A stretch of 64,000 bases of DNA from Pyricularia pennisetigena (GCF_004337985.1 NC_043741.1:501909-565908), one strand, 5' to 3'. Positions 11,196 through 22,451 are shown, counted from the first letter of the stretch. Translations and numbers: made by a program. Notes: generated by a model from the letters alone, not told the origin.

Positions 11196-12686
11196 ATGGC
11201 ACCCATCAAGGTCGGTCTAGTTGGCTATGGCTTCAGCACAAAGTGTTTTCACCTCCCGTACATCCTTCCCAATACCGATCTCCAAGTTTATGCCTTTCTT
11301 CAGCGAGCCGAGGCGCCGCCAAAGGGCTCAGGGGTTGAGCCACAGCATGCAGACGGCAAGATGGCCATCCGAGGCGGGCACTGCACCGTTGAATTCCCTG
11401 ACGCCAAGCACTACAGAACCGTCGACGAGTTCTTTGGTGACCAAGACATTGAGCTCGTGGTGATTTGTACGCCGAACCATGAAGAGTTCGTTGAAGGTGC
11501 TCTGAACTCTGGAAAGCATGGTGAGTCAGTCGGTCGGCTCTGCGTCCTTTGCACACGATATGAATCCCCTGCCGTGGACTTTTATCAAGCCTCAAATTAC
11601 TGACGCGAGTCCAACCAGTTGTCGTCGAGAAGCCATTTGTCACTACTAGCCAGGCCGCAGACAGACTGATCAAGCTCGCCAAGGAGAAGAAGCGGATCCT
11701 GACTGTTTTTCACAGTGAGTGGGTGTCTATCGAAACCAGACTGCTGCTCCATCATAGATGATGTTGGTGCTGAGGTGGATGATGATGGGCCTGTCTGCGG
11801 ATGACGCTTATTTTCAATTCGCTCTGCCCACAGATCGCAGGTTCGACAGCGATTTTCTTACCTTGAAGCACCTGCTGTCCGAGCACGCCCTTGGTGATGT
11901 ACGGGATGCGCAGATTCATTTTGACTTTCCTGATCCCAGCTGGATCGGAGGCTGGACTCGGAAGGAGTACGTGCCTGGGGAGGGGATGGCGTTTGGACTA
12001 GGTGAGGCAGATTCAGGCCCGTTTCTTTGAACATGCATGCACAAGAAGCCACTTCCGATTACTGATCTAATCTCATCCCTCCCCTCCCTTGGTGCTAAAC
12101 TCACTTCATAGGGTCGCACACAATCGATCAAGCTCTCGCCTTGTTTGGCGCCCCTTCCTTCGTCACCGGTTTCTTTGCCTCAAACAGGGGCGTCGACAGT
12201 GATGTGGACGACACTTTCACTATTGTGATGCAGTACACGGCAAACAATACCAACCAAAACCTGCTCGTGACGGTCAAGACATCCATCATCACACCCATGC
12301 GGGACCAGCTCAAGTTCTTCGTCAGGGGCACCAAGGGTACCTATCTCAAGTTCGGCTACTGTCCACAAGAAGCCCGCGCCATAGCGAATCCGGGAAGACC
12401 AGCACCCGACGACCACGGCGTTGAGGACAAACGAGCGTGGGGTGATCTGTCGACCAAGACCCAGTTCGATGCTGCATCGCAAACCTTTGATCAAGACAGC
12501 AAGCTGTGGATCGGCAAATACCCCAGCTTGCCGGGCTACTGTCGCGGTTACTATGAGAATGTGGTCCATGCCATTCGCGGCAGTGCACATGTTGAAGTGA
12601 GCCCTGAGACGGCGCGAGATGGGCTGAGAGTCATCGAGCTGGCGAGGCACTCGCATGAGAAAGGGGTCAAGGTACCTTGGTCTTGA
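11196..12686 (+). CDS. Gfo/Idh/MocA-family NAD(P)-dependent oxidoreductase, four exons
   Basis: Exons 11196-11520, 11619-11714, 11834-12001 and 12112-12686 join in frame to 387 codons. The three introns (98, 119 and 110 nt) all start GTGAG and end AG, and each removes frame-breaking sequence while restoring family motifs. The N-terminal Rossmann fold begins I-K-V-G-L-V-G-Y-G-F (dinucleotide loop). The hallmark E-K-P sits at the exon 1/2 joint as V-V-V-E-K-P-F, followed by V-F-H-N-R-R-F-D-S-D-F and, across intron 3, G-L-G-S-H-T-I-D-Q-A. The C-terminal alpha/beta domain is complete and length is normal for the family. Substrate, probably a sugar or polyol derivative, cannot be inferred. Its stop lies 94 bp from the stop of the convergent PLP-enzyme gene. 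Confidence 0.9.
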
Positions 12687-12780
12687 GGCTAGCTGGTGCT
12701 GTTTTACAAGGGGAAACTCGAAATTGGCAGCGCCCCATTGCCCTCAGTATCTAGTGCTATGTACACTCGTGTTCGTATCT

Positions 12781-14118
12781 TCAGTTCCCCCCTACTGCCC
12801 CAACTCCAGCTGGGCCGTGTAGAGCTGATCCCGTGTCCGTTGGCTGGGCCGTGACTATCAACGAATTTCCCTGCCTAACCATGACTGCTCCGGGCGGGCT
12901 GTAGTGGCTACAGTTCTGACGAAAATGTTCTCGCCGCATGTTGTAAAACCTCGTGCCCTCTGTGTTGAGCAGTATCACCTTTGCGTGATGCCCAAAGAGC
13001 CTGGCTATAAAGCCGTCGTTGACAACGGCTGCTTGTAGTCGCCACAAGGCCGCCAAGGTGGCAGCTCCACAAGGTCCGTTTGGGACTCCCGATCTCCCCA
13101 TTTCTCTGCAGGCTTCGTCGGCACGTCTCACACAGACGGTGACGCAGGCGTCGACTGTGTGCAACAGCTCTGGGAAGGCAATCTTGGACACGACGCCGCA
13201 GTTGATGCCGTGCATGTTTGTAAATCCTGGCTTGACCTCGGTGGGCTGTTCGTCCCGTATGCTCAAGTACAGACAGTCGGCATCCTGTGGCTCCACCGTC
13301 ACAATGGCGCACCGGTGGGCAGCAAGGCGCCTTTCCGTCTTGTAGTGCCTCACCGCAGCCTGTGCCAGGGAGCCAACACCGACAGGCACGAGGATCAGGG
13401 TTGGCTCGACTCCTAGTGCCTCGAGCTGCTCGTCCAACTCCGCGAATATGGTAGAGTAGCCCTCGACGATAAACCTTGGTATCTGTTCGTACCCTTCTAT
13501 GGCACAATCTGAAACGAGCAGACCGTTGGCGTCTTGAAGCGAGTCCCTCCTGGCTGCGCTTAGCGCCTGGTCGAGGTTGTTCCCGGCCGGTATCAGCGTG
13601 GCCTGGTCTCCCACCGATAGCTTGTCCTGCAGGGGGCAGTCACTCGGCATGTAAATCTTTGCCTCGATGCCCAGATGTCCTGCCATGTAGGCCACAGCGT
13701 GCCCATGCATGATCTCTCCCGACGCGTATAGCACCACTCCATTATCCCTGGCCGCAGCTGCCACCTCTTGCATTGAGGCCTCCTCTGGCAGCCCAAGCTT
13801 TCCAATCACTGCACGATATATGGCCCACGACGTGCCCAGTATCTTGAAGGACCCGTGCCCGGCACGGCTGCTTTCGTCTTTGACAAAGACTTGTGCATCA
13901 ATCTCAGGCTGTACCAGCCGCACCAGGGGAGTTGGCTCAAAATCGGTTAACTGGCCATGAAACTCCCGAACTCGCTTAAGAGTGTCGGCCGGAACTTCTG
14001 GAGCTGTTCCCGTTGCTGTGCGATTGACAAATATTGCGCGCTCGTGGAACATTTCGTTCAAAAGCACGTGTGAGTCCAGCTGGGGCCATTCGGGAAGCCC
14101 TTCCTGGGAAGACGACAT
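12781..14118 (-). CDS. Fold-type-II PLP enzyme, diaminopropionate ammonia-lyase-like
   Basis: A single-exon 445-residue protein. E-P-T-P-L-V-R-L near residue 61 opens the tryptophan-synthase-beta-like fold; V-K-D-E-S-S-R follows, and S-F-K gives Lys92 as the predicted Schiff-base lysine. A glycine-rich phosphate loop V-P-V-G-V-G-S-L lies at about 244-251. The overall order fits diaminopropionate ammonia-lyase, which converts 2,3-diaminopropionate to pyruvate and ammonia; threonine dehydratase-like relatives are the alternative. Odd feature: the usual D-G-N-H-G motif that contacts the PLP ring is S-G-E-I-M-H-G here (about 133-139), so the Asn is not conserved and specificity may differ. It is slightly longer than the roughly 400-residue bacterial enzyme. 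It converges on the oxidoreductase gene. Confidence 0.75.
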   Translation of the reverse strand: MSSSQEGLPEWPQLDSHVLLNEMFHERAIFVNRTATGTAPEVPADTLKRVREFHGQLTDFEPTPLVRLVQPEIDAQVFVKDESSRAGHGSFKILGTSWAIYRAVIGKLGLPEEASMQEVAAAARDNGVVLYASGEIMHGHAVAYMAGHLGIEAKIYMPSDCPLQDKLSVGDQATLIPAGNNLDQALSAARRDSLQDANGLLVSDCAIEGYEQIPRFIVEGYSTIFAELDEQLEALGVEPTLILVPVGVGSLAQAAVRHYKTERRLAAHRCAIVTVEPQDADCLYLSIRDEQPTEVKPGFTNMHGINCGVVSKIAFPELLHTVDACVTVCVRRADEACREMGRSGVPNGPCGAATLAALWRLQAAVVNDGFIARLFGHHAKVILLNTEGTRFYNMRREHFRQNCSHYSPPGAVMVRQGNSLIVTAQPTDTGSALHGPAGVGAVGGN

Positions 14119-15316
14119 GGTGTATGTATGTGTTGTTGATTGGCCAAGTTATGAAGCTGGCAATATTTTGAGTCGACTTTGTTTTCAGCAAAAGGGTGAA
14201 TTGAGCTGTAACAACATGGAGATTGAGTGAGTATTATGAAGGTAGATTCGACTCTCCGTTAACCTAAAAGCTGGGGAAACAAAGAGGAACAAATGACTGC
14301 TGCATTGTGGAGATGCCATTAGTTGTTGTTGACAGTCATCAAAAGCATCCCTTCCGTTACGGTAGGTAGCTGCCCCGAGTGTTCATGTTTCTTTTTCGGT
14401 GGGCACTTTCCCTGCCCGTCTTGCGTTGTATATGGCGGTTGATCAAGACCAAGTAAGTCGTATGTTGATCGCTAAAAAGGCAGGTACTTGATTACTTAGG
14501 CAACGAACCCGTGCAAGACGCATCCTCGGAGAATACCAGCTTCTCTCACTTGATCGCCGGAATTTGGACCAACCCCTGGTTACTCACTGTCAGTGTCAAC
14601 CAGTAGGCAGGCAGCTTGTCAACTTCAGCCACAGCATGGTATCACTGTCATTCGACAATGTACCACGAGATTCTCCTTGCGTATCTAGTCTTAGCACAAG
14701 TGTATTTGACGGGCGAATACATACTGTGCAATCTATGGCCACTACAGTTCAAGGTCTTTCTCATCCACAGCTTAACATGTTTTCGTCATGAACGAACCAT
14801 TTACTATGCATAGCTTGCTTGTTTGTAGTGACTGATGGCCCGGTTTGAATGGATCTCTTTCCCATATTAAACTTCTGACGTCAACTGTCTAGCAATACCG
14901 AGATTGTTTGGGCTTTCTGTTGGAACAACACTGATCCTGTAGCTGCCCACCCTTCACCCAATATCACCATCGCCAGCACATACATAACAGGGCTTACAGC
15001 TATTGGTTTCCATATGCTGATGTTTGTCAGGGGTTGGTTTATGAATTTTAAAGCTTCAGCTTCAGACCCGAAGCTGTTACAAAGACAGATAATAAAATAT
15101 GTAAAAGTTGCAGCGTAGTCCTCCTATCTAATGGTATCCATGAGTCCTCGCACTTGCTTATGCATGTGCAGCATATAGAGCAAACCACATCATATGGTTT
15201 ACCTTCAAGGCATTGTACAAAAGTTCTTACTCACTCTTGGACTGAACTCGGCGCGAGTATCTCGGGGTCCTTCTTCTTCCATACGACTTGGAGGTTTTCC
15301 GCGGCTCTTTGCTCTT
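14119..15316. other. Intergenic region upstream of the PLP enzyme and downstream of the ABC transporter
   Basis: About 1.2 kb of normal-composition DNA. Short frames at 14564-14813 have no recognisable features. A small inverted repeat (CAGCTTC / GAAGCTG, 7-bp stem) lies near 15056-15076. The left part should contain the PLP-enzyme promoter; the right part (15230-15316) is open in frame with the end of the ABC transporter. Confidence 0.45.
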
Positions 15317-18300
15317 CTAGAGCTGTGAGGGGCCACCTCCATTCTCGGTCGGCTCCTGGTTGCTGCCCTGCTCCTGCAACGGCTGCTTTCCGGGGATAGT
15401 GTTTTGATCTTCATTGGAGAGTGAATTGTCTGCGGCCTCGCGAGACTTTGACCAACATGTGTGTGCGTCTGTGGCACGAGGGGTGAATGTCGGGGCGTCT
15501 GGATTAAGCTTGGATCCCTATGAAGGTCAACACTCGCCAGATTCACATCCCATTAGTCGTTCTGGAAGTGGTATTCGAGAGTTCCAGGATCATAAATGCC
15601 TACCTCCCTGCGATGGCCCGATGGAGTGTGGACCGCCGTATCATCGCTGCCGTCTTGACTGCTGGAGTTGCCATTGGCCTTTCCCTTCGATTTTTCGACA
15701 ACGTGTCGCTGAGGGGTGGCGTGGATGCCATCGGCCGGGTCGAGGTCGACTGAAAGCCTGGGTTTGGGTTTCACAAAGAATTGCTTTGACCACAGTTCAG
15801 AATATTTGCCCCCTTTGGCAATCAGCATGTCATGGCTGCCTTGTTCGATGATCTCACCGCCAGAAACTACCATAATGACGTGGGCGTTCATTACCGTCGA
15901 CAATCGATGGCTATTCAGGTATCGAGTGCGCAGTTCAGTAAGTCGTCATCACACCTCAAAAGAATATCATTGGGAAAGCCGAGGACGTACGCCACGATAA
16001 ACGTTGTGCGACCGGCACAGAGTGAGCCAAACGCATCTTGAATCTTTTGCTCCGTCTCTGTATCTACCGAGCTGGTAGCTTCGTCTAGAAGCACAATCGA
16101 GGGCTGCTTCAGGATGGCTCGCGCAATCGCCAGACGCTGCAGCTCACCACCGGACACCTTGACGCCTCGTTCGCCCACTCGCGTCTCGTATCCTTTTGCG
16201 AATGTTAAATTAATTTGATGGCCAAACTCGCAAAAGGGAATCAGAAATTGTGCAGCGTACCATCGGTAAATCCCATGACCTGATCGTGAACACAGGCCGC
16301 CTTGCATGCGTCGAAGACCTCGTCGTCAGTCGCCGAGAGCCTAGCGTATCTCACGTTGTTCATTATGGTGTCGTCAAAAAGTACCGGAGACTGCGGCACG
16401 ATGCCTATCTGATCCCGCAAGCTGTACATCCGCATGCGTGGTCAGCGACGTCTGGATAACTGCAGTAAAAAGACAAAACAGTACGGTGACTGACCTGCAT
16501 TGGTCGACATCACGGATATCCTGTCCGTCTATCGTGATGGAACCTTCATTCACGTCGTAGAATCGGCCTAGGAGCTTAAGGATTGTTGACTTCCCAGCTC
16601 CAGTAGCCCCAACAAAGGCCACGGTCGTACCCGGTGGTGCGTCAAAGCTGACATTGTTTAGTATCTTCTTCTTGCCGTCATACGAGAATCCCACACTGTC
16701 GAACTTGACCCTGGCGCCAGATAACTCCAGCGCAGGGGCCCCGTCCTTGCTCAATACAGTAGGTTTTTTCTGCATGATCTCCAAAAGCTGTTCGGCTTGA
16801 ACAAGATTTCGTGAGATGGTCTTGCCGAGTCCAGCAAAATAATTGAGCGGGGACACCAGCTGCCCCCAATACGTCAGGAGCATTACAAACTGTCCTGCTG
16901 TAGCTTGCTTTGACGCGACCTGGTGTACTGCCAAAAAAGACCCGGCCAGGAGACCAGCCAGAAGAACAAGGTACTGAAAGGCATATGCGAACAGATACCC
17001 CACGAACACCGTCTCGGACTTGGCCACTCTATCATTGATGGCTTCAGAGTAGCGGTTCTCCTCGTACGGTACCTGGTTGAAGCAGGTGACGGTCGACCAA
17101 CCCTGGATTCCGGCCTGAAGAACGTAGTGCTCGTGAAACCATGCACTAACCTCGCTCTTACGTGGTTCCCTGAGCTTCGCGAGCATCCGGGTCGCAACGT
17201 GGAAAAATATGACCGCGGTAGCCACAGTAATGAGCCCCTCGTAGGGCCCAAAAGTAGTTGACAGGTAGACGAAGGCGAGGCACAAGTCGATCATCATAGG
17301 CAACGCGTGGAAGCAGATAGAGTCTAGCAGCCCAGTCAGGCTTTGTCCCGATTGAATAGCCATGCTGAGTTCCGAGATGCCCTTGGAGTCGTGGAAGTCG
17401 GCCGACAAATTGAGGACGTGCGAGTAAGCTGCCGAACTCAATGTGGTAGTTGAATAGTTCTCGATCGGAATCCAGAGCCACTGACGGGCAAGGGAGAGGC
17501 CGGCTTCAGAAGCTGTCAACCGAAGGACGGCAAAGATACCGACCTGAACCCATGGGTTCTCATCATTGGCACCACTCAGGCTGTCGGTCAGGACGCCCAT
17601 CTGCCGCGGTATAAGCACGTTGAGCGCGTTGTTGGCAAACAGACACCCACCTACGAGCACTGCATGCAGCTGTAGGACTCGATTCTTGCCAGGCCAGATG
17701 TAAGGCAGGAACACCTGTGCAAAGAACCCTTAGAAATTAGCAAGCCGCGTCGAGGAGCCCGACTCTGTAGCTCGGGCATGTGCAAGGGTTGTGGGGGCCA
17801 TATGTGACCAGTATATCTCACAGCGAAGCTCTTCATGTACAAGAACCAGTTCCCCTCTTGCCGAAGTCGCTTTTCCATTCTCTCCCTAGCCTCGCGTCTT
17901 CTTCGTTCGTAATGCGACTCCCCGTTGTCCTTGGACTTGGCCTTGGCCTTGATCGTAGACCTGTCTCCAATCTGCTGTGCGCCTGATTGCGCTACTTCGT
18001 TCGAATTATCTGTCTGTGTAGATCCATAGTGCCCAGAACTGCCATGAATGACAGTATTATCTGTCTTTTGCAGCAATGGCTGGCTCTCGGTGTCTTCAGG
18101 CGAGGATACTGCGTCGACCCTTGGACGACCGCTCGCATACAAGACCAAGATCGAGACTGCCAAGACTTCGCGCACCGCCACGGCTCCGAGAGCTGTGTAC
18201 TCCGACCAGTACCAGTCTGATCGGCTGTCAGCAACTTGGTTGAGGGTGGCAAGCAGTGGTTCTACCAGAGCAGCTAGGACATATGGACCAATATATGTAC

Positions 18301-18652
18301 GCCACATGGGTGCATCGGTTCCGAAAATATCAGCCACCAAGACTCCAAATGTAAGAATCGAGGAAAGGAGACCAATGACTATGTCTGGGCGTATTTGGCC
18401 GAGATATCCTCCAAGTGAGGAGAGGGTCAGGAGCACACCTAACTCCACGACAAATGTAAATACGAAGGCAACCATTAGAGTGGCGAGGGTGCCGAGATAC
18501 ATATGCCTGGGCCGGTCAGCCGAAGACTGCAAGGTGCAGACGGTTACGGCCGCAGAAGCTATGTAGTAGATGAAGACAGCCGCCGGGTATGCATAATGCA
18601 GGATCGTGATCAACAGTACAAGCTGCGTGGGCCCGAACGATGGGGAAATCAT
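15317..18652 (-). CDS. HMT1-type vacuolar ABC half-transporter (ABCB family), six exons
   Basis: Exons on the minus strand: 18652-17822, 17714-16495, 16421-16261, 16192-15991, 15910-15604, 15517-15317, giving 973 codons. All five introns (107, 73, 68, 80, 86 nt) are GT-AG, and each restores a family motif. Exon 1 encodes a multi-spanning N-terminal domain and a basic linker. Exon 2 carries the ABC membrane domain and Walker A (G-A-T-G-A-G-K-S-T, about 646-654). The Q-loop is V-P-Q-S-P near 694, the signature V-S-G-G-E 750-754, Walker B I-V-L-L-D-E 770-775, and the switch His806 lies across intron 4 in A-H-R-L-S-T-V. Intron 5 is inferred because it joins S-G-H-R-R-E to G-S-K-L-N-P-D-A-P, as in related fungal tails. 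HMT1 proteins move phytochelatin/glutathione-metal conjugates into the vacuole; the actual cargo here is inference. After the TAG, 29 further codons stay open in frame. Confidence 0.88.
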
Positions 18653-19946
18653 CCTCCTCCAACAACTGGCGAACTTGAGTGAGGTAGACTAGAGGGTTTT
18701 TGGCTGCTGTATATGGACGGACAGCTCTAGGACGGCTATGCAGACAGATAGATGAAGGTTTCAAGGTCCAAGAGAGTGTGTTTGGTGTGAATGTATGGGT
18801 CAAGGGAAGCGAGACAACAAAAGGAAGATCGGTGGGATGATCAGTGAACGGCAGGTAGCTCGAGCAGCCGGCAATGATTGATTGAAAAACAAAAGACGAA
18901 TGGTCAGCTCGGATCTTTCAATTTTACGGTATCCAACATAGGAAGGCAGAGAATGTTCCAGTCTAAATGGCGGTGGGAGAAGACAAGACTGCAGGGGGAG
19001 TCTTTGTTTGCCTGTCACCATCCACCTGTAGTGTGAAGATGGGCGACACCGCAGCTGGATACAGAGTGAGCATTACCTTGGCTTCCAAAGAAAGAATGGG
19101 AAGGCACGGTGAAGCCAAATAAGGTAATAAAGGTACGGAGGTAGGTACTTGCAATTCAGATAAAGCAGGAACATTGCAAGTATCAACTATAACTGTTCCT
19201 GCTTGCTTGTCGTTCGTGCTCATGAATTTTGCCCTACAGACCATAATTTTTGCCTTGCTTGGCACCCGCCTCACTTTCGTCGGTGGTGTTCCCTTCATGC
19301 CAGCCACTGGTCATTCGGGTAGGTCGACTGAAGGCAGTGACACCGGATGCCTCCGACTGCGGCGTTTGCAGAAATTGGATCATAAGCAATGTACCTACCT
19401 GCCTACCTAGGTCCTTGAGAGGTGGCTATCCGTTTTTCGGATGAACCAATCTCTTGTAATTTCTACAACTATTTCGCAGGCATTCGGACAGCCCCTTTGC
19501 TCAGTTTGAGTATGAACCTACATATATTTCATGTGAGAAAAAAATAAGAGGAAAAGAAAAATACATAGGTCGAGGTGATGGAGCTTTCACAAGACATAGA
19601 CAGACGTTGACACTGGTCGCCTTTAGTAACTCACTTTTGCGTCTTCATCTGTCACACCCGGCAAACGCCTACTTTTTGTTTGACCAACTCTGTTTTAATC
19701 CTGGTCACGAAAACTAAGCCGCAGTATACCCCTCACCCAGTGTCCAATAAGATAACGATTATCTTGCAGAAGGCGATAGATAGGTGCTTCTGTCTACATA
19801 GCTACCTAGGCAACGTAGCCAACCCCATTTGTAGAATTTGGGGCCGTTCAAGTTCCTCATGCATCTAGAACTAGACTAGTGCTAGATGTACTCAAGCCTG
19901 CAAAGTGAAAGACCAACACCGTGCAACCTTAGGTAGGGCTGGTTGC
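18653..19946. other. Intergenic region upstream of the ABC transporter
   Basis: About 1.3 kb, expected to contain the transporter promoter on the right of 18652 and the terminator of the FAD gene near 19946. A 114-codon minus frame (18963-19307) and other short frames show no domain. TACCTACC-type runs lie near 19390-19410. No RNA gene was recognised. Confidence 0.5.
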
Positions 19947-21779
19947 TTAAGCGACAGGTTCAAGGTTGCCCTTGGCAGGGCCTTCAACACACAACCCATC
20001 TTTGGAAAATCGGCTACCATGGACTGGGCAATCCCATGACTTCTCTACCCCGTTCCAGCATATAACGCCCTTCATGTGAGGACATAAAGCGCTGACCTTT
20101 GTGATGTTCCCATTCTCGTCCTTATACACGGCAATTGGCTTCTGCGTCGTGGAGTTCATCACGCCGCCCGATCCAGGAACAAGATCCTCGATATCTGTAA
20201 TGTCCGTCTGGAGAAACCGCTTGTACTGCGAATTTATCTGCATGTCGTGTGCGATCATTGTTGTTGCTGATTTGATAATAGACATCTTGCGCTTTGGCGA
20301 GTACAAATCAGCCCAGCTGTTGCGCTGACCATCAATCTCGTCTGCGATAAGCCTGCCAGCAATCACACCATGGGTCAGACCGTTCCCCGAGTCACCCGTG
20401 ACAACAAAGGTGCGCTTGCAGGCTTGGTTAAGACCGATGAACGCCATATAATCCACCGGCTCAAAGACCTGACCGCTCCACATGTAGTCAACGGCACCAG
20501 CTTGCGGAAAGCGTTCTCTGGTCCACGTCTCCAACTCGTCGAACCGACCGCCAGTGTTCTCCTGGCCGACTTTGTGGTCCATGCCACCGACAACCAGATA
20601 GTCTTCACTGTCGTCGCACGCAGTAAGCCTCACGTACTTGTATTCCTCCGCCGTATCGTAGATGAGGCAATCTTCAACAGAACCTTTAGGGACCCGAATG
20701 GCAATGCAGTACGTGCGATCATACTCCATCTCGGCGACAACACTGAGTTTTTGTAGCGGAACATTCGTGGCCTCAACTGCATAACCGCACGTCACGGTGT
20801 GCCCGTGCTGAGTTTTGACCTCAACGTGTTTGTTGCCAACCCCAAGGATTTCGATACCAGGCTCGTTGACCGACATAACCCTTGTCTGTGTGAAGCATTT
20901 GAAGTTGGGTTGCTTTAAGAGAAACCCGAGGACACCGTTGACATACTTTGTTGGGTGAAATGTTGCCTGGTTGCGCCAAACTGCCCCGTCGCGCTGGTCC
21001 GGTCTGCCAGGCTCAGATGACCAACCTTTGACCTGCAGGCCTTCGTTGAACTCGACATCAATTCCCAATTGCTGCGCCAGCTGAACCTCCTTCTTGATCT
21101 CCTCCATATCATCTGCGTGCTTTGGGTCGTTGCGCGAGTACTGAGATACGGTGTAACCAGGCACTTGGCGATACTCGCAGTCGATGCCCAGCTTTCTCGC
21201 AACCTCGCCGACGTAGTTTAGCGCCCAAGTATGGCTCTCGGCAGCTGCCTTTGCTCCTTCAGTCCCGTGTTTCTTCTGGATCTCGAGATAACCATCATCT
21301 AGGGCGTTGGACAAGTGACCGCTCGTGCGGCCCGTCTCTCCCGACAAGAGCTCGCGAGCCTCGAGCAAAGCAACATGTTTGCCGCGAGTCACGAGTTCGT
21401 AAGCGATAGATACACCAGCAATTCCGGAGCCCACAATGCAGACGTCGGCCTCGATGTCTCCAGCCAGTGCCTTAAGGTTGTGTCCAGATCTGTTGGCGTA
21501 TGTGTCGTTGTGTATCCACACGGCATTGGTGGCGCCGGATGTGACCTCGAACTGTTGGTTGAATTGTTGACGAGTGTTGGCCGAGACAGACATGTTTCTT
21601 TTCTCAATTGGAACTTTTGGTCTGTAGATACGATCGGTCCTTTGTACTGTACGGGGAAAAGACGCGATGGAAGCTCCATACGTGAGAGGTAGTAGCAGGC
21701 GATACTGGAATCGAAGCGGCTGCAGCAAGGCGCGAATCATCTTTGCCTGGTGTATATGGCATCCCAAGATAGGAACCAA
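19947..21779 (-). CDS. FAD-dependent oxidoreductase (DAO fold) with C-terminal Rieske [2Fe-2S] domain
   Basis: Single exon, 610 codons from the first ATG. The FAD-binding motif V-C-I-V-G-S-G-I-A-G spans about 113-122, and a D-amino-acid-oxidase-like fold follows, with T-G-D-S-G-N-G-L-T-H near the second FAD contact. The C-terminus is a Rieske domain: C-P-H at 566-568, then 15 residues, then C-P-V-H at 584-587, a complete set of iron-sulfur ligands. Such DAO-Rieske fusions form a known family of poorly characterised flavoproteins; the substrate is unknown. Two starts are plausible: Met63 (21593) gives a compact cytosolic protein, while Met14 (21740) or Met1 adds an Arg-rich, acid-poor, hydrophobic leader that looks like a mitochondrial presequence. 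Normal composition, no RIP. Confidence 0.88.
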   Translation of the reverse strand: MVPILGCHIHQAKMIRALLQPLRFQYRLLLPLTYGASIASFPRTVQRTDRIYRPKVPIEKRNMSVSANTRQQFNQQFEVTSGATNAVWIHNDTYANRSGHNLKALAGDIEADVCIVGSGIAGVSIAYELVTRGKHVALLEARELLSGETGRTSGHLSNALDDGYLEIQKKHGTEGAKAAAESHTWALNYVGEVARKLGIDCEYRQVPGYTVSQYSRNDPKHADDMEEIKKEVQLAQQLGIDVEFNEGLQVKGWSSEPGRPDQRDGAVWRNQATFHPTKYVNGVLGFLLKQPNFKCFTQTRVMSVNEPGIEILGVGNKHVEVKTQHGHTVTCGYAVEATNVPLQKLSVVAEMEYDRTYCIAIRVPKGSVEDCLIYDTAEEYKYVRLTACDDSEDYLVVGGMDHKVGQENTGGRFDELETWTRERFPQAGAVDYMWSGQVFEPVDYMAFIGLNQACKRTFVVTGDSGNGLTHGVIAGRLIADEIDGQRNSWADLYSPKRKMSIIKSATTMIAHDMQINSQYKRFLQTDITDIEDLVPGSGGVMNSTTQKPIAVYKDENGNITKVSALCPHMKGVICWNGVEKSWDCPVHGSRFSKDGLCVEGPAKGNLEPVA

Positions 21780-22312
21780 GTGGTGCTCCGGACCGACATC
21801 TTTAGTCGTATTCCGACTTGTGGGATTTGGTTATAGGATTGTTGATTGGCCTTGCTGACTGGAAAGTGACACAAGAGTGAAATCATAGGCTCATAATGAC
21901 GCGTTGACCGCGACATGTTATAATAGCATGTGGCAGCTGTCGTGTAGTAAATGCAATTCATTTCCTTCTCTTGCCCAATCACCGTCCCAACATTTCTAAA
22001 TCGTTGACGCAATGTGCTTTCGTAGTTTGTATAATTTGTCTTGGCTCTGGAGAAACAGCTCCGGACTGTACGCTTGGTTCTATAGAACTACTGGAGGGAA
22101 CCATGCGGGCTAAAAGCTCTGCTCCACTAATTCCATATCCAAAGCACTTTTTTCCCCTAGTTAGCAGACGCTTTTACCTTACGCAAAGTATGTTTTTACA
22201 CAGCATTTAATACTGCGCATAACAAATTGTAAATATGTTTTGAATATATATCTGGTAAACATTAATGCCTGAGGCAAATATTACGAGCTGCTATTTGAGG
22301 GCGTCGCAAAGT
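21780..22312. other. Promoter region of the FAD gene and edge of the gene island
   Basis: Normal-composition DNA that becomes AT-rich towards 22250. It holds the promoter of the leftward FAD-Rieske gene and ends at the TSD of the first TIR element. No gene was recognised. Confidence 0.5.
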
Positions 22313-22336
22313 AGTATATATTAGTCTCAGGGCTCA
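22313..22336 (+). repeat. Left TSD (AGTATATAT) and left TIR of element copy A
   Basis: TSD 22313-22321; TIR 22322-22336. Just inside is a small hairpin, TCAGGG/CCCTGA (22327-22343). Confidence 0.75.
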
Positions 22337-22451
22337 TCCCTGAAGCCCAGAGCTCCACAATTGATCCACTTCGCTCCACTTCGTGGCTCAATTGCGGCTT
22401 TGCAATGTACCTGTGGGTCCATCCAAAAAACGCTTTGGTTCAGGTCTGAGG

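Noticed and set aside
11233..11682. 149-codon minus frame opposite the oxidoreductase gene
   Set aside because: Shadow of the real plus-strand exons 1-2 and intron 1.
12908..13507. 199-codon minus frame overlapping the PLP enzyme
   Set aside because: Alternate frame of the well-supported 445-codon gene, Arg/His-rich as expected for a shadow.
15553..15603. Ending the ABC transporter at the TAA near 15553
   Set aside because: A GT-AG intron at 15603-15518 joins S-G-H-R-R-E to G-S-K-L-N-P-D-A-P in frame, matching the tail expected for this family better than the intronic read-through.
18963..19307. 114-codon minus frame between the ABC transporter and the FAD gene
   Set aside because: No recognisable domain and low-complexity composition; could be 5' leader sequence.
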